Assembly: GCF_004801315.1 (NCBI RefSeq)
Contig: NZ_SSNW01000024.1
Location: 1 to 59,593, forward strand
Direction of reading: 5' to 3'
Length of the DNA: 59,593 bases
Source of the DNA: Deinococcus sp. Arct2-2
GTDB lineage: Bacteria > Deinococcota > Deinococci > Deinococcales > Deinococcaceae
Shown here one piece after another: positions 20,769-30,379 of this stretch. The position numbers and the translations under genes were made by a program. Below the pieces are notes generated by a model. That model searched no databases. It was given only the letters and a program-made list of their open reading frames with translations, and was not told the DNA's origin. Each line of letters starts with the position of its first letter. The stretch's first letter is position 1.

Positions 20769-22698
20769 CTGCTGCCCTAGGGCTAATCAGATACGGGCTG
20801 GAAGACCTCGGATCGCTGGAGTTCCGCGCCTGGGTAGATCAGCGCAGAAGCCGGATCAGTGACCACCTCGAAGACCTGTTGACGCAGGTCTACCGGCGGT
20901 TCGAGCGGCAAGGGGAAGCGCAGGCCGCCGAATTGGTGCAGGCCCGCGCCGACCTGTTAGGCCTGAGCGTGCAGGGGGCCGGGGGGCCGGGCGCCCACAG
21001 TGCCGGCCCGCTCGCCGCGTTGTCTCTGCATCCTCCACTGCATTTTCAGTGGCCCGATACGGTAGCCGCTTTCCGAGGGGTCATGCAGGCAGCTCTGCAC
21101 GCGCCTCAACTGGTGCTGTTTCGGGGCCACAGTGGCGCTCAGCGCCCTGTACTTCAGGCAGCGGTGTCGGGCACGCCTTGGCACCTCATCCAGCTTCAAG
21201 GATCGGCCCAGACCACCTTGCTCCGGGCCGCTCTCCTTCAAAACTTGGCCCGCTTGGTGCCGTCTGGGAGGGCCGCCCCCACCCTGCCGACTCACGGCGG
21301 CGGCGACCTGATCCAGATGGCCGACCTTTTGGAACGAACCGGCAAGCCGGTGGTGATCGCCGTTCACAACGCCGCCGAAGCCAGCGATTGGGTGACCAAC
21401 GGCGTGCGGTTTACACTGGATTTGCCGCTGCCCCTGGTACTGGTGCTGTCTACTCCGCTTCAGCGTTCGCCGCAGGCGCTTCAGAGCGCGCTCGGTCAAG
21501 TGGACTGGACTCGCACCCACCGAATTTCAATGCTGCCGCTGGGGATTCAGGGCGTGTTGCAGGCGATGCGTGAACCACAACCCACAGGTCAACTCACACA
21601 AGACGCTTGGACACTGGCGGCGCGGTTGGCCCAGCAGTCGGAAGGCTCGCCGCTGTACGCACAGGCCCTCTTTCAGCAGCCCAGCAGCCAGAGCCGGATG
21701 CCCGACGAGATTCGGAGCGTGACGCTGTCGGAGCTGTCGTATCTGCCGGAAGACGTATTGGACAGTCTGTCGCGGCTGGCCCAGATTCATGACCGCTTCA
21801 AGCCCGAGGTGGCCGCCGCCGTGCTGGGCGACGCCGCCCCACGCCTGCTCAGTACGGCTATAAAACACGGCCTGTTGTTGGGGCCGGCACCACCGAAACC
21901 TTGCGCCTACCAGAACTGACCCACCGCCCCAGCGACGCCGAATCTCACTTGACGTTTGCCAGCGAAACCTTGCGCGTGGCGTTGGCCGGCTTACTGCCGG
22001 CGCCCGAACGGCAGGTGGTGCGCCGCCAATGGGCTGACTTGTTGCGGGCGCAGCGGCCCTTCCGGACGCCGCTGTCGGCAGGTGGATCGGCTGAAGACGC
22101 AGTGTGTGAAAGCGCAGTACCAGAAGTGTCAAAGGTTGCGCCGGCCGAAGCCGCAACACCCTCAAATCCAGCGGTTTCCCGTTTCACGCGCGTTCAAGTC
22201 CAGCCGCGTGCGCCTCTGGGTTTGGCCCTCGATCAGCCTCGGCGCGAGATCAGGACGGCCAACGGCTACCGGATCGCCCTCGCAAGCGGGATGTTGGAGG
22301 TGCTGCGGCGCGGGCTCGGGGGGCCGCCGCCTCTATTGGTGCTGGCGTGGCCCAAAGTGTCCGCCGGACGCTGGACATTGGTGGCCCGCCTAGACATGCT
22401 GAATCTCCCCACTGCCGACCTAGACGCCGCCCACCCCTACGCCTTGTCTATCCGCACCGGAGCAGCCGAGCGGGTATGCTATTCCACCGCGCCGCTGCCC
22501 GATCATCTGTGCGGCGCAGTGATTCACCGCTTCGGCGGCGTGCTGCCACTGGGCGGCTGGTTTCAGTTGTCGGGGCAAAGCGGGGCAGGGCCGCTGGAAC
22601 TCACCTTCCGGGCAGTGGATCTGGCCCTCACGGTTCAGTCGCTGGGCTGCGAAGGCCAAGCGCCGCTGATGCCCCTGCCGGGCGAACCCTTTCACTGA
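20769..22698 (+). pseudogene. BTAD/SARP-like regulator, N-terminally truncated and frameshifted
   Basis: From the end of the IS66 element an open frame reads YGLEDLGSLEFRAWVDQRR, the BTAD-style alpha-helical domain found in SARP/AfsR-type regulators, and continues through a degenerate ATPase-like region (LVLFRGHSGAQRP, PVVIAVHNAAEASDW). At about 21880 the frame breaks. Restoring one G in the GGGG run joins HGLLLG to GTTETLRLPELTHRPSDAES in the next frame, which continues to 22698. The DNA-binding N-terminus is missing upstream. The GTTETL...GLLPAPERQVVR segment supports one ancestral gene. The original target is unknown. Confidence 0.6.
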
Positions 22699-22851
22699 GC
22701 AAGAATTGGCGACTCCATCGTCCCCACCCCGGCCTGAACGCGGTTCTTATGGACTCGCTCAAGGCCGCCCGCCTACAGAATCAGGCTGCCACCCGCTACA
22801 GTCAGGCGTCTTTCCACTCCTTCGCCCTTACTGTTTTTTCGGAGGCACCCC

Positions 22852-23871
22852 ATGACCACCTACCGCAGACTGGGCCGCAGCGGCCTGCAGCTGTTTCCCC
22901 TCGGCCTCGGCACCATGCAGTTCGGCTGGAGCGCCGACGAGGCCACGTCGTTTGAAATCATGGACGCTTATGTGGCAGCGGGCGGCAATTTTATAGATAC
23001 CGCCGACATCTACACCACGTGGACTCCAGGCAACCCCGGCGGCATTTCCGAAGAGATTATCGGGCGCTGGATCAAGGCACGCGGCAACCGTGACCAACTT
23101 GTAATTGCCACCAAAGTGCGGGGCGGCATGGGCGAAAAAGCCTCAGAAGGGCGCAGCACGATTCACCAACGCGAAGGCCTGTCTCGCCGCTGGATTTTGA
23201 AGGCCTGCGAAGACAGCCTGCGCCGCTTACAAGTCGATCACATCGACCTGTATCAGGCGCATTGGATCGACAGCCAAACGCCCATTGAGGAAACGCTCTC
23301 GGCCTTTTCGGAACTGGTGCAGCGGGGCTATGTGCGCTACTTGGGCTGCTCCAACTACAGCGCGTGGCGGCTGATGGAAGCGCTGTGGACGAGTGACCGC
23401 CGAGGGCTGGAAAGTTACGTCAGCATTCAGCCGGAATACAGCCTGCTCTCGCCCACGCGGGCCAATTTCGAGCGCGAGTTGCAGCGCGTGGCGGTGGAAT
23501 ACGGCATCGGCGTGGTGCCGTGGAGTCCCCTCGGCGGCGGAATGCTCACCGGGAAATACCGCCGGGGCCTGCCCCTTCCAGAAAGCGTGCGGGCCAGTGA
23601 AAACGCGGCGCGGCGCTTCAGCGATCAAAACTTTGACACGATTGAGACGCTGGTGGCGGTGGCCGAGCGTCATGGGGTTCCTGTTGCACAGGTTTCGCTG
23701 GCGTGGCTCTTGCGTCAGCCCGCTGTGACCGCGCCGATTATCGGTGCCAACAGCGTTGACCAACTGAACGAACTGCTGGGCACCGTCAATCTGAACCTCA
23801 GCGACGACGACCTGAGTGACATCAGCCGCGTGAGTGACTGGCCGCGTGCCCGGACGGACATGGAAAACTGA
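22852..23871 (+). CDS. Aldo/keto reductase
   Basis: The 339-residue protein is a complete TIM-barrel NADPH-dependent aldo/keto reductase. The catalytic tetrad is visible as D and Y in [13 protein letters not shown] in VIATKVRGG and H in [11 protein letters not shown]. The cofactor site includes [15 protein letters not shown] and [13 protein letters not shown]. It resembles the YajO/Tas-like group; substrate unknown. The ATG at 22852 is preceded by CGGAGG. It is a single-gene unit followed by a likely terminator. Confidence 0.9.
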   Translation: MTTYRRLGRSGLQLFPLGLGTMQFGWSADEATSFEIMDAYVAAGGNFIDTADIYTTWTPGNPGGISEEIIGRWIKARGNRDQLVIATKVRGGMGEKASEGRSTIHQREGLSRRWILKACEDSLRRLQVDHIDLYQAHWIDSQTPIEETLSAFSELVQRGYVRYLGCSNYSAWRLMEALWTSDRRGLESYVSIQPEYSLLSPTRANFERELQRVAVEYGIGVVPWSPLGGGMLTGKYRRGLPLPESVRASENAARRFSDQNFDTIETLVAVAERHGVPVAQVSLAWLLRQPAVTAPIIGANSVDQLNELLGTVNLNLSDDDLSDISRVSDWPRARTDMEN

Positions 23872-23888
23872 GCCGCACCTCTGCTTGT

Positions 23889-23930
23889 CTGGCTTGCGCC
23901 GCTAAGCATCGCGGAGGCAGGCCAGTTTTA
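23889..23930 (+). terminator. Likely rho-independent terminator after the aldo/keto reductase gene
   Basis: CTGGCTTGCGCCGC and GCGGAGGCAGGCCAG form an imperfect GC-rich hairpin around TAAGCATC, directly followed by TTTTA. It lies 18 bp after the reductase stop codon. Confidence 0.5.
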
Positions 23931-24017
23931 GCTCCATCACGTTCCACACACGCAATCTCTGAAGGTTTCGCTGGCGTTCCTTCATCCCCGCCGGCGCACC
24001 TCTGGGCACAGTGGAGC

Positions 24018-24998
24018 ATGACCCACAAAGTATTGGAATTCAGGCCCGATCTGCACGCCCGCGTTTCGGCGTTTGGCGGGCGGCAAATCCTTGCACCCGA
24101 CGTGGAACGGCTGAGGCTGCCGTTGGCAAACGCCTTCTTGTTGGGCGAGCCGGGGCAGCCTTGGGTGTTGGTGGATGCGGGCGCACCGGGCAGCGGCCCC
24201 CTGATTCTGCGGGCGGCGCAGGCCCGCTACGGTACGGGTGCACGGCCCGAAGCCACCGTCTTGGCGCACGGGCACCTCGATCATATCGGCGGGCTGTGGG
24301 GGCCACTGCTTCAGTAGCCTAATGTGCCTATTTACGCCCACCGGCTGGAGCTGCCTTACCTGACCGGGCAATCGGCCTACCCGCCGCCTGATCCGACGGT
24401 GGGCGGCAGCATGAGCGCCCTCTCCCCACTGTTCGTGCCCGGCCCCTTGGATTTTCGCCCGCAGATTCGGCCCCTCGGTGAGCTTCCAGAGTTGGCGGCG
24501 CTGAAGGGCTGGGCGTTTCTTGACACGGCGGGGCACGCGCCGGGGCACGTCTCACTGTGGCGGGAAGCAGACCGGCTCTTGATCGCGGGCGACGCCTTCG
24601 TCACCACTGTGCAGGAGCGGGTCACGGGGGCGCTGACGCTGCGGCCCCAGTTGGTTCACCGCCCGCCCGCTTACTGCACGCCTGACTGAGATCAGACCCG
24701 CTCTTCGGTGCAGAAACTGGCCGCGCTGGAGCCTGCGCTGGCAGTAACTGGGCACGGCGACCCGCTGGCGGGGAGAGAACTGCAGGACGCCCTGCGCCGC
24801 TTGGCCCACAACTTTGACGAACTGGCACGGCCTGTGCAGGGAAGATATGTGGTGCAGCCCGCTGTAACTGGCACGAGTGGAATCATTAGCCTGCCACCGC
24901 TAAGTCGGCGCGGCCAAGTGTTGCGGGCGGGCTTGCTGGTGGGCGCGGGCCTGTTGATGCTACGGCAATTGCGGCGTTGGGGCGTCCTAGGAAAGTAA
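24018..24998 (+). pseudogene. Metallo-beta-lactamase-fold hydrolase with two in-frame stops
   Basis: One continuous frame encodes an MBL-fold hydrolase: PWVLVDAGAPGSGP, the zinc ligands in ATVLAHGHLDHIGGLW, DTAGHAPGHVSLWR, LIAGDAF and, near the end, VTGHGDPLAG. It is split by a TAG at 24315 and a TGA at 24687, both without frame change. Both stops stand where a tryptophan would be expected (before NVPIYAHRLELP and after PPAYCTPD), so each could be a single TGG mutation. A hydrophobic tail (LRAGLLVGAGLLMLR) ends the protein. Unless the stops are read through, only the first 99 residues are made, lacking most metal ligands. Confidence 0.8.
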
Positions 24999-25076
24999 GG
25001 TCTGGCTTGTAGGACGTGTGGCCCATCTCCCAAGAGCATCCCAAGACATCTCGCCTTCCGTTTCACCCCTGCCCGC

Positions 25077-25082
25077 TAGCCT
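25077..25082 (+). promoter_or_regulatory. Leaderless-type -10 box for the MDR oxidoreductase gene
   Basis: TAGCCT fits the TANNNT pattern and ends six bases before the ATG at 25089. No Shine-Dalgarno sequence precedes the gene. This is the arrangement reported for leaderless mRNAs in Deinococcus. No good -35 box is seen. Confidence 0.4.
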
Positions 25083-25088
25083 GCACCC

Positions 25089-26033
25089 ATGAGAGCCGCA
25101 CGGTTTCACAGCTTCGGAGGCCCGGAAGTCCTGCAACTCGACGAGGTGGCTTGGCCGCACCCAGCCGACGATCAAGTCCTGATTCGCGTCCACGCGTCCA
25201 GCATCAACGGCACCGATCTGGGCCTGCGCCGGGGAGAAGGCCCGATCCGTTTCAGCGTGCGCCGCCCGTTTACGGTGGGGCTGGACGTGGCGGGCGAGGT
25301 GGTGCGGGTGGGCCGTCAGGTCAGCGCCTTCGAGGTGGGCCAGCGCGTGTACTCGCTGCTGGGACACAGCGGCGGTGGCGCGGCGGAATATGTGAATGCC
25401 AAAGCCTCACGTGTGGCGCTGGCCCCCAATAGCGTCAGTTGGACTGAAGCCGCCGCCGTTCCGCTGTCGGGCCTCACCGCGCTCCAAGCACTCCGGGCAG
25501 GTGCGGGGCCGAACCTGCGTCCGGGCGCACGGGTGCTGGTCCACGGCGCATCGGGCGGCATCGGGGCGTTTGGGGTGCAGCTTGCCAAACATTTTGGTGC
25601 AGTGGTGACCGGAGTGGCCCGCAAAGAAAAACTGGACTTTGTGCGGAGCCTCGGGGCCGACGCGGTGCTGGACACCCAAGACCTCGCGCAAGCTTGGCAG
25701 GGCGAACCTTGGGACGTGGTGTTCGATACGCCGCCCGCCCTGAAATTTGCAGCCGTGAAACCGCACTTGGGCGAGGCGGGCGTGTACGTCTCGACCCGGC
25801 CTATTCCTACCAGCCCCAGTGACATTGGCGGCATGTTGGCCCGCAGCGGCCCGCGCTTTGCCAGCGTGATGACCAAAGAACGCAGTCAAGACCTGACTTA
25901 TCTGGCCCGCCTGATCGACGACGGTGTGCTGCGAGTGCCGCTAGACCGCACTTTTCTCTTGTCTGAGATTGTCGCGGCGCACCAGTATGCAGAAGGCCCA
26001 ACCGTCCGGGGCAAAGTCGCCGTGACGATTTAG
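25089..26033 (+). CDS. MDR-family NAD(P)-dependent oxidoreductase, quinone-reductase type
   Basis: The 314-residue medium-chain dehydrogenase lacks the zinc-ligand patterns of alcohol dehydrogenases, which fits the quinone oxidoreductase branch. The N-terminal catalytic domain has SSINGTDLGLRRGEGP and FTVGLDVAGEVVRVG. The Rossmann part has RVLVHGASGGIGAFGVQLAK (about residues 152-171), and the protein ends with VRGKVAVTI, typical of the family. Substrate unknown. The start is supported by the leaderless-type promoter and normal N-terminal length. Confidence 0.88.
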   Translation: MRAARFHSFGGPEVLQLDEVAWPHPADDQVLIRVHASSINGTDLGLRRGEGPIRFSVRRPFTVGLDVAGEVVRVGRQVSAFEVGQRVYSLLGHSGGGAAEYVNAKASRVALAPNSVSWTEAAAVPLSGLTALQALRAGAGPNLRPGARVLVHGASGGIGAFGVQLAKHFGAVVTGVARKEKLDFVRSLGADAVLDTQDLAQAWQGEPWDVVFDTPPALKFAAVKPHLGEAGVYVSTRPIPTSPSDIGGMLARSGPRFASVMTKERSQDLTYLARLIDDGVLRVPLDRTFLLSEIVAAHQYAEGPTVRGKVAVTI

Positions 26034-26226
26034 AGAAGTGGTGGTTAGCTCAAAAGACAAACGTCTATTTAGACAATCATTTAGCAACTCTAGGAGATTC
26101 AATAGAACTTTCATCACGATCTAATTTCTGAGTGGGTCATTAGCCCGCCTCTTGCTGTAAAGAAGTTCATAGCCCACCGTTATCTTGACAGAAGGTCTTT
26201 CTTAACAGATTGGCGGCGCGGCTAGG

Positions 26227-26270
26227 CAAAACAACTTAGGCGCTTTATCTTCGGCGTTGAGGTTGTTTTG
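26227..26270 (+). promoter_or_regulatory. Hairpin over the start codon of the GGDEF-EAL gene
   Basis: CAAAACAAC at 26227-26235 is a perfect inverted repeat of GTTGTTTTG at 26262-26270, with further CGC/GCG pairing inside. The right arm includes the TTG start codon (26268-26270), and the weak TTGAGG ribosome site lies in the loop side. Such a structure could block translation initiation. The 26034-26226 stretch before it is AT-rich with no gene; a TTGACA at 26185 lacks a good -10 partner. Confidence 0.4.
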
Positions 26271-28802
26271 TCTGGCATCATTTTATCTCACCTTGTTTCG
26301 TCTGGCGCTCGGCCACCCGATTGGGCTTCTCTGCTGTCTCCGTTGTCTCAGGCTAAACCTTCGCAAGCCGAGGTTGCCCGTTGGCTGACCTTGTGCGCGC
26401 AGATGGCGCAATCACAGGCGGCGAGTGTGCGGCTCAGTACGGGCGATGTGGTGTGGGAATCGGCGCTGCCTGCCAGCGACGGCGCTGCATCTCCGCGGCG
26501 ATATGCTTTCGAACTGGGCGAGCTTCGCGGAGAATTGACCTTGTGGGGAGGCGTGGCAGCTTCGGCTGAGACTACATCTGAACTTCAGCCGGAAGTGTTG
26601 GCCGCGCTCGCCAGTTTTCTCCAGCAGTTGTCGAGCGGCAATGCTGCCCCACTAGAGGCTCCAGACACGGAAGGGTCAGAAACGCTCCCGCCCTTGTCTG
26701 CCGCCTTGAGCCACTTTGGGGACGGGGTAGCTGTGTTGAGCAGCGCCGGAATCGGCGAGCTGGAGCCACGCATCCTGCATCTCAATTCGGCCTGGCTCCA
26801 CCAGACGGGCTTCACTGCGCCTGAACTGTCGGGGCAGCCTCTGTGGAGCCTGTTGGGACCGGAGACTCCTCCACAAACCCTAGACCGGTTACGCGAAAGC
26901 GTGCGGCTTGGTCACAGTGTGCGGGCGCAGGTCCCCCGGCTGCACAAAGGGGGCCACAGCGTCTGGGCCGACCTGTCGCTGAGTCCGGTGAGGGATGGGC
27001 GCGGTGCCTTGACGCATTGGCTGGCCCACTGGAGCGCGGCGCGGCGCAAAAGGGTTCCCGACTCACCCCGCTCCCCTACCAGCGATTCTCCCGGCACAGA
27101 CCGGGCGCAGGTGTGGGAACTGGCCGCCAACAATGCGCCGCTGGTGCAGGTGTTGGCCCGCTTGGTAGACAGTGTGGAGCGCCAGTTCGAAGGCCAGCGG
27201 GCGGTGATCGTGGTGCCGGAGGAGCCGCCCACTATCTTTACGGCGCGGGGCGAGGCGAATCAAAGCGGCTGGCTGACACCGGGCACGGCGGCCAGTGCAG
27301 CCCAGTGGACTCAGCCTATTGCCAGCAGCACAGGCCACCTGTTAGGGACGCTACGGGTACATGGTCAGACCGACGCTGCGCCGGATGCAGATGCCCGCGC
27401 CAAGTTGGAGGCGGCGGCGGGCTTGGCGGCGCTGGTCATGGAGCGTTCGGCATCTCAGGCGGTGCTGGAGCGGCTGGCCCTGTATGACGCGCTGACGGGC
27501 CTGCCCAACCGGGCGCTGTTCGAGCGCGAGCTGGAGCGGGCGCTGAATACGGAAACGCTGCCCACAGAGACGGGGGGTGAGCAACCCATCGGCGTGGGCC
27601 TGATGGATCTTGACCGCTTCAAAACCATCAACGATACCCTCGGCCACAGCGTCGGGGACGCCTTACTTCAGCAAGTGGCGGTGCGGCTGCAGGGGGCGTT
27701 GGAACCGGGCGACCTGCTGGCCCGCATGGGCGGCGACGAGTTTTTGCTGCTGATGGGCAGGGCGGCCACGCCGCAGCAGGTACAGCAGGTGGCGGGGCGC
27801 TTGCTGCACACCTTCAGTCAACCGTTCGTGCTCGCGGGGCGCGAGATTTTTATGCAGCTCAGCGTCGGCTTCAGCGTATTGCCGCGCCGCAGTGCCCGCA
27901 CCGAACTCCTGATTCAGCAGGCCGACAGCGCCATGTATCAGGCCAAACGGCAGGGCGGCGGCTACGCGCTGTACCGCACGGGCGCGGACGAACCGCTGAC
28001 CGCCATGACCCTGGAAAGTGGGCTGCACCGCGCCCTAGAACGCCGGGAATTCAGGCTGGAGTATCAGCCGCAACTGGACACCCGCACCGGAGAACTGGTG
28101 GGGGCCGAAGCCCTGCTGCGCTGGCAACACCCCGAACTGGGCCTGATTTTGCCCGGCGAGTTCATTCCGCTGGCCGAAGTGACAGGATTGATCGTGCCCA
28201 TCGGCGCGTGGGTGCTGCGCCAAGCCTGCCTTCAGGCGGCGGCGTGGGTGACGCGGGTGCCGCATCTCCGCATGGCCGTCAACCTCTCGGCGCGGCAATT
28301 TCAGCGGCCTGACCTGATCGAGACTGTAACGCGGGCACTGACGGCCGCGGGACTGGAAGCCCATCACCTTGAACTGGAACTCACCGAAAGCATGCTGGTG
28401 CAGGCGCAGCACGCCGAGACGACGTTGGAACGCCTCAAAGACTTGGGCGTGCGCGTAGTGGTGGACGACTTCGGCACAGGCTATTCCAACCTCGCTTACC
28501 TCAAGCAGTACCCCATCGACGCCCTGAAAATAGACGCCACCTTTACGGCCAAAGTGGGCGGAGATTTGGCCGCCGCCATCCGCGACGAAGTGCTGGTCAA
28601 GGCAGTGATGAATCTGGCCCACGCGCTGGATTTGGCCGTGACTGTAGAAGGCGTGGAGCGCCCGGAGCAACTGGACTTTTTACGCCGCCACAACTGCGAC
28701 TACGTGCAGGGCTACTTGCTGGGGCCGCCGCAGGAAGCCGAATCGCTGATGAGAGCGTTTCCGCAGTTGGCCCCGCCTGCCGTGTCTGATCCATTGGTTT
28801 AG
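26268..28802 (+). CDS. PAS-GGDEF-EAL cyclic-di-GMP turnover protein
   Basis: The 844-residue protein has a variable N-terminus, a PAS-like domain (about residues 145-245), a GAF-like stretch (about 280-395), a GGDEF domain and a C-terminal EAL domain. GGDEF is intact (DLDRFKTINDTLGH ... ARMGGDEFLL), but the usual inhibitory-site RxxD five residues upstream is EPGD, so product inhibition is probably lost. The EAL domain has GAEALLRW, NLSARQFQ, LELTESMLV, VDDFGTGYSNLAYLKQYP and DALKID, all expected for an active phosphodiesterase. No membrane segment is visible. The start is a TTG inside a hairpin. Confidence 0.88.
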   Translation: MSGIILSHLVSSGARPPDWASLLSPLSQAKPSQAEVARWLTLCAQMAQSQAASVRLSTGDVVWESALPASDGAASPRRYAFELGELRGELTLWGGVAASAETTSELQPEVLAALASFLQQLSSGNAAPLEAPDTEGSETLPPLSAALSHFGDGVAVLSSAGIGELEPRILHLNSAWLHQTGFTAPELSGQPLWSLLGPETPPQTLDRLRESVRLGHSVRAQVPRLHKGGHSVWADLSLSPVRDGRGALTHWLAHWSAARRKRVPDSPRSPTSDSPGTDRAQVWELAANNAPLVQVLARLVDSVERQFEGQRAVIVVPEEPPTIFTARGEANQSGWLTPGTAASAAQWTQPIASSTGHLLGTLRVHGQTDAAPDADARAKLEAAAGLAALVMERSASQAVLERLALYDALTGLPNRALFERELERALNTETLPTETGGEQPIGVGLMDLDRFKTINDTLGHSVGDALLQQVAVRLQGALEPGDLLARMGGDEFLLLMGRAATPQQVQQVAGRLLHTFSQPFVLAGREIFMQLSVGFSVLPRRSARTELLIQQADSAMYQAKRQGGGYALYRTGADEPLTAMTLESGLHRALERREFRLEYQPQLDTRTGELVGAEALLRWQHPELGLILPGEFIPLAEVTGLIVPIGAWVLRQACLQAAAWVTRVPHLRMAVNLSARQFQRPDLIETVTRALTAAGLEAHHLELELTESMLVQAQHAETTLERLKDLGVRVVVDDFGTGYSNLAYLKQYPIDALKIDATFTAKVGGDLAAAIRDEVLVKAVMNLAHALDLAVTVEGVERPEQLDFLRRHNCDYVQGYLLGPPQEAESLMRAFPQLAPPAVSDPLV

Positions 28803-28919
28803 GGTAGTGGGCGGGAGTGTTGTTCGTGCTTGGCCGGTGTAAGTGAGATTTAAGGAGGCGTGGGCGAAACGCTCTCATCCCCTGCTGGAGTTGCGGCCTG
28901 CACCGACTCTGGCTGACCT

Positions 28920-28925
28920 TATAGT
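28920..28925 (+). promoter_or_regulatory. Leaderless-type -10 box for the small secreted protein
   Basis: TATAGT ends six bases before the ATG at 28932, which has no Shine-Dalgarno sequence. This spacing predicts transcription starting at the start codon itself. Confidence 0.45.
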
Positions 28926-28931
28926 GCTCTC

Positions 28932-29321
28932 ATGAAAACTATTGCCCTCGGAACCTATCTGGCCCTGTGCTTGGCGACCCACACAGGTTCGGTTCACGCC
29001 CAAACGGTAGATCAGACCACCCGCGCAGGCATCGACGCCCATGCTTTTGCCTACTCGGGTCGTCACTGTATGGGCAGCATCGAGGCGCAACCTGCTCCGA
29101 CTCCCAAGGCCATCACCGCCTCACAGTTTAAAATCGTGGCGCTGGTGCTGGACGAAACCCTCAAAGAGCAAGCCGCAAAAAACCGTGCGTTTCAATTCAA
29201 ATCTAATTTCAACGACAGAGATTTGTACCGGGCTATCGTCAAAGACGCAAGCTCGACAGAGTTTGTGATGATGTTCTTGAAGGCGAGCCGGGTCTATTTG
29301 TATAAGTGCGAGTTGCGCTGA
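28932..29321 (+). CDS. Small secreted protein of unknown function
   Basis: The 129-residue protein begins with a signal peptide (MKTIALGTYLALCLATHTG, cleavage probably after SVHA). The mature part has two cysteines (SGRHCMGS and the C-terminal YKCELR) that could form a disulphide. No known domain is recognised. It lies convergent to the eCIS cap gene, the two stop codons being 19 bp apart, but nothing ties it functionally to the injection system. Confidence 0.7.
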   Translation: MKTIALGTYLALCLATHTGSVHAQTVDQTTRAGIDAHAFAYSGRHCMGSIEAQPAPTPKAITASQFKIVALVLDETLKEQAAKNRAFQFKSNFNDRDLYRAIVKDASSTEFVMMFLKASRVYLYKCELR

Positions 29322-29344
29322 GGAAAGCGTTTTAGCCTCCTCAG
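29318..29344. terminator. Short hairpin between convergent genes
   Basis: CTGAGGA and TCCTCAG pair around a 13-base loop containing GTTTTAG, and the arms cover the stop codons of both convergent genes. It could act as a bidirectional terminator, though the stem is only 7 bp. Confidence 0.35.
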
Positions 29345-30156
29345 GCGAAGGTCAGCACGTTCGTTTCCAAATCTGGCTCTACCTGTTGCACCTGACCTGA
29401 CGGAGCCTGCAGGGTAAACGACCCGGCGGCGCTCAGGAGCAGATCGAGTGTGACCAGCCCTGCCGCGTCGGTGTAGCCCTGAACGCCTGTACTGGCAGTG
29501 ACCAACACACCCTCTAGGGGTTGCCCCGATACACTCTGCACTCGCCAAGAACTGCGGGCGCTGTGCAGTGCCGGTTCTGGGTCGCCCACCAGATTCAGCG
29601 ACGTATCGCGCTCCAGCACGAGGCGGCTGACCTGCTGTACATCAAGGTCAAGCGGCACAGTCAGCGTGTAGGTCAGGTGCGGGCGCAGGCTCAGGCCGAG
29701 GCCGCTGAACAGCTCGCCGGTGCGCGGGCCGTCAGGTTGGGCCACGCGCCCGTGTACCGTCAGACCCAGCCGCCGCACCACTTGGGGCAGCGCCTCTTCG
29801 GGCCAGTCGGGATGGCGCATCAGGGCGGCCAGCACACGCCACAGCACTTCCCATTCATCGCGGCCCGAGTCGTCGGTTTGGGCCTTGAAAAACACTGTGA
29901 TCAGGTAGCGCAGATTGATTCGGCGCGGGGCAAGATGCTGCACGACGCGGCCCCGGTCTTGCACCGTCATCTGATCCATGCGCCGCAGCTCCATATTTTC
30001 GGTGATGTCGTGCATAAAAAAGTTGACGGTAGGCCGGGTCAGCCCCGACACCCAGTCGCCCGTCGGCGTGCCGAAGCGGATATCGAGTTGGTCTTCGGGC
30101 AAGCGGGCTTCCTCGAACAGCAGCGTTCGCAGGGCGTCATGAATCTGGCTGAGCAT
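29341..30156 (-). CDS. eCIS terminator/cap protein, DUF4255 (Afp16/Pvc16-like)
   Basis: The first about 190 residues are a DUF4255 domain: MLSQIHDALRTLLFEEARLP, then TRPTVNFFMHDITENMELRR, RINLRYLITVFF and LTYTLTVPLDLD. In Afp/PVC particles this protein caps the tail end and terminates tube and sheath growth. The last about 75 residues form a separate beta-rich module like carboxypeptidase-regulatory/Cna-B domains (GQPLEGVLVTASTGVQGYTD), an uncommon extension. The gene is transcribed away from the rest of the eCIS cluster, from a 223-bp divergent region. Confidence 0.85.
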   Translation of the reverse strand: MLSQIHDALRTLLFEEARLPEDQLDIRFGTPTGDWVSGLTRPTVNFFMHDITENMELRRMDQMTVQDRGRVVQHLAPRRINLRYLITVFFKAQTDDSGRDEWEVLWRVLAALMRHPDWPEEALPQVVRRLGLTVHGRVAQPDGPRTGELFSGLGLSLRPHLTYTLTVPLDLDVQQVSRLVLERDTSLNLVGDPEPALHSARSSWRVQSVSGQPLEGVLVTASTGVQGYTDAAGLVTLDLLLSAAGSFTLQAPSGQVQQVEPDLETNVLTFA

Positions 30157-30379
30157 GCAGGCATTCTAGACAGCGCGGCCCTGCGGCTGGCGTGACAAGC
30201 GAGCATGGCGGCGCGGGCAAGATGTGAAAAATAACACATAAGTTCGTCTATTCCTCTTGCCCAAGAACAGTTAAGGACTGTACTGCTGGACTTGCGGCTC
30301 CCCTCCGCGCCAGCGTGCGGCATACTGGGCTTCCGTCCCCCCTCAGTTCAGCAGTCCGTTCCTCAGAAGGAGGTTGTTC

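Noticed and set aside
26185..26213. TTGACA as a -35 box upstream of the GGDEF-EAL gene
   Set aside because: No acceptable -10 sequence lies 16-18 bases downstream.
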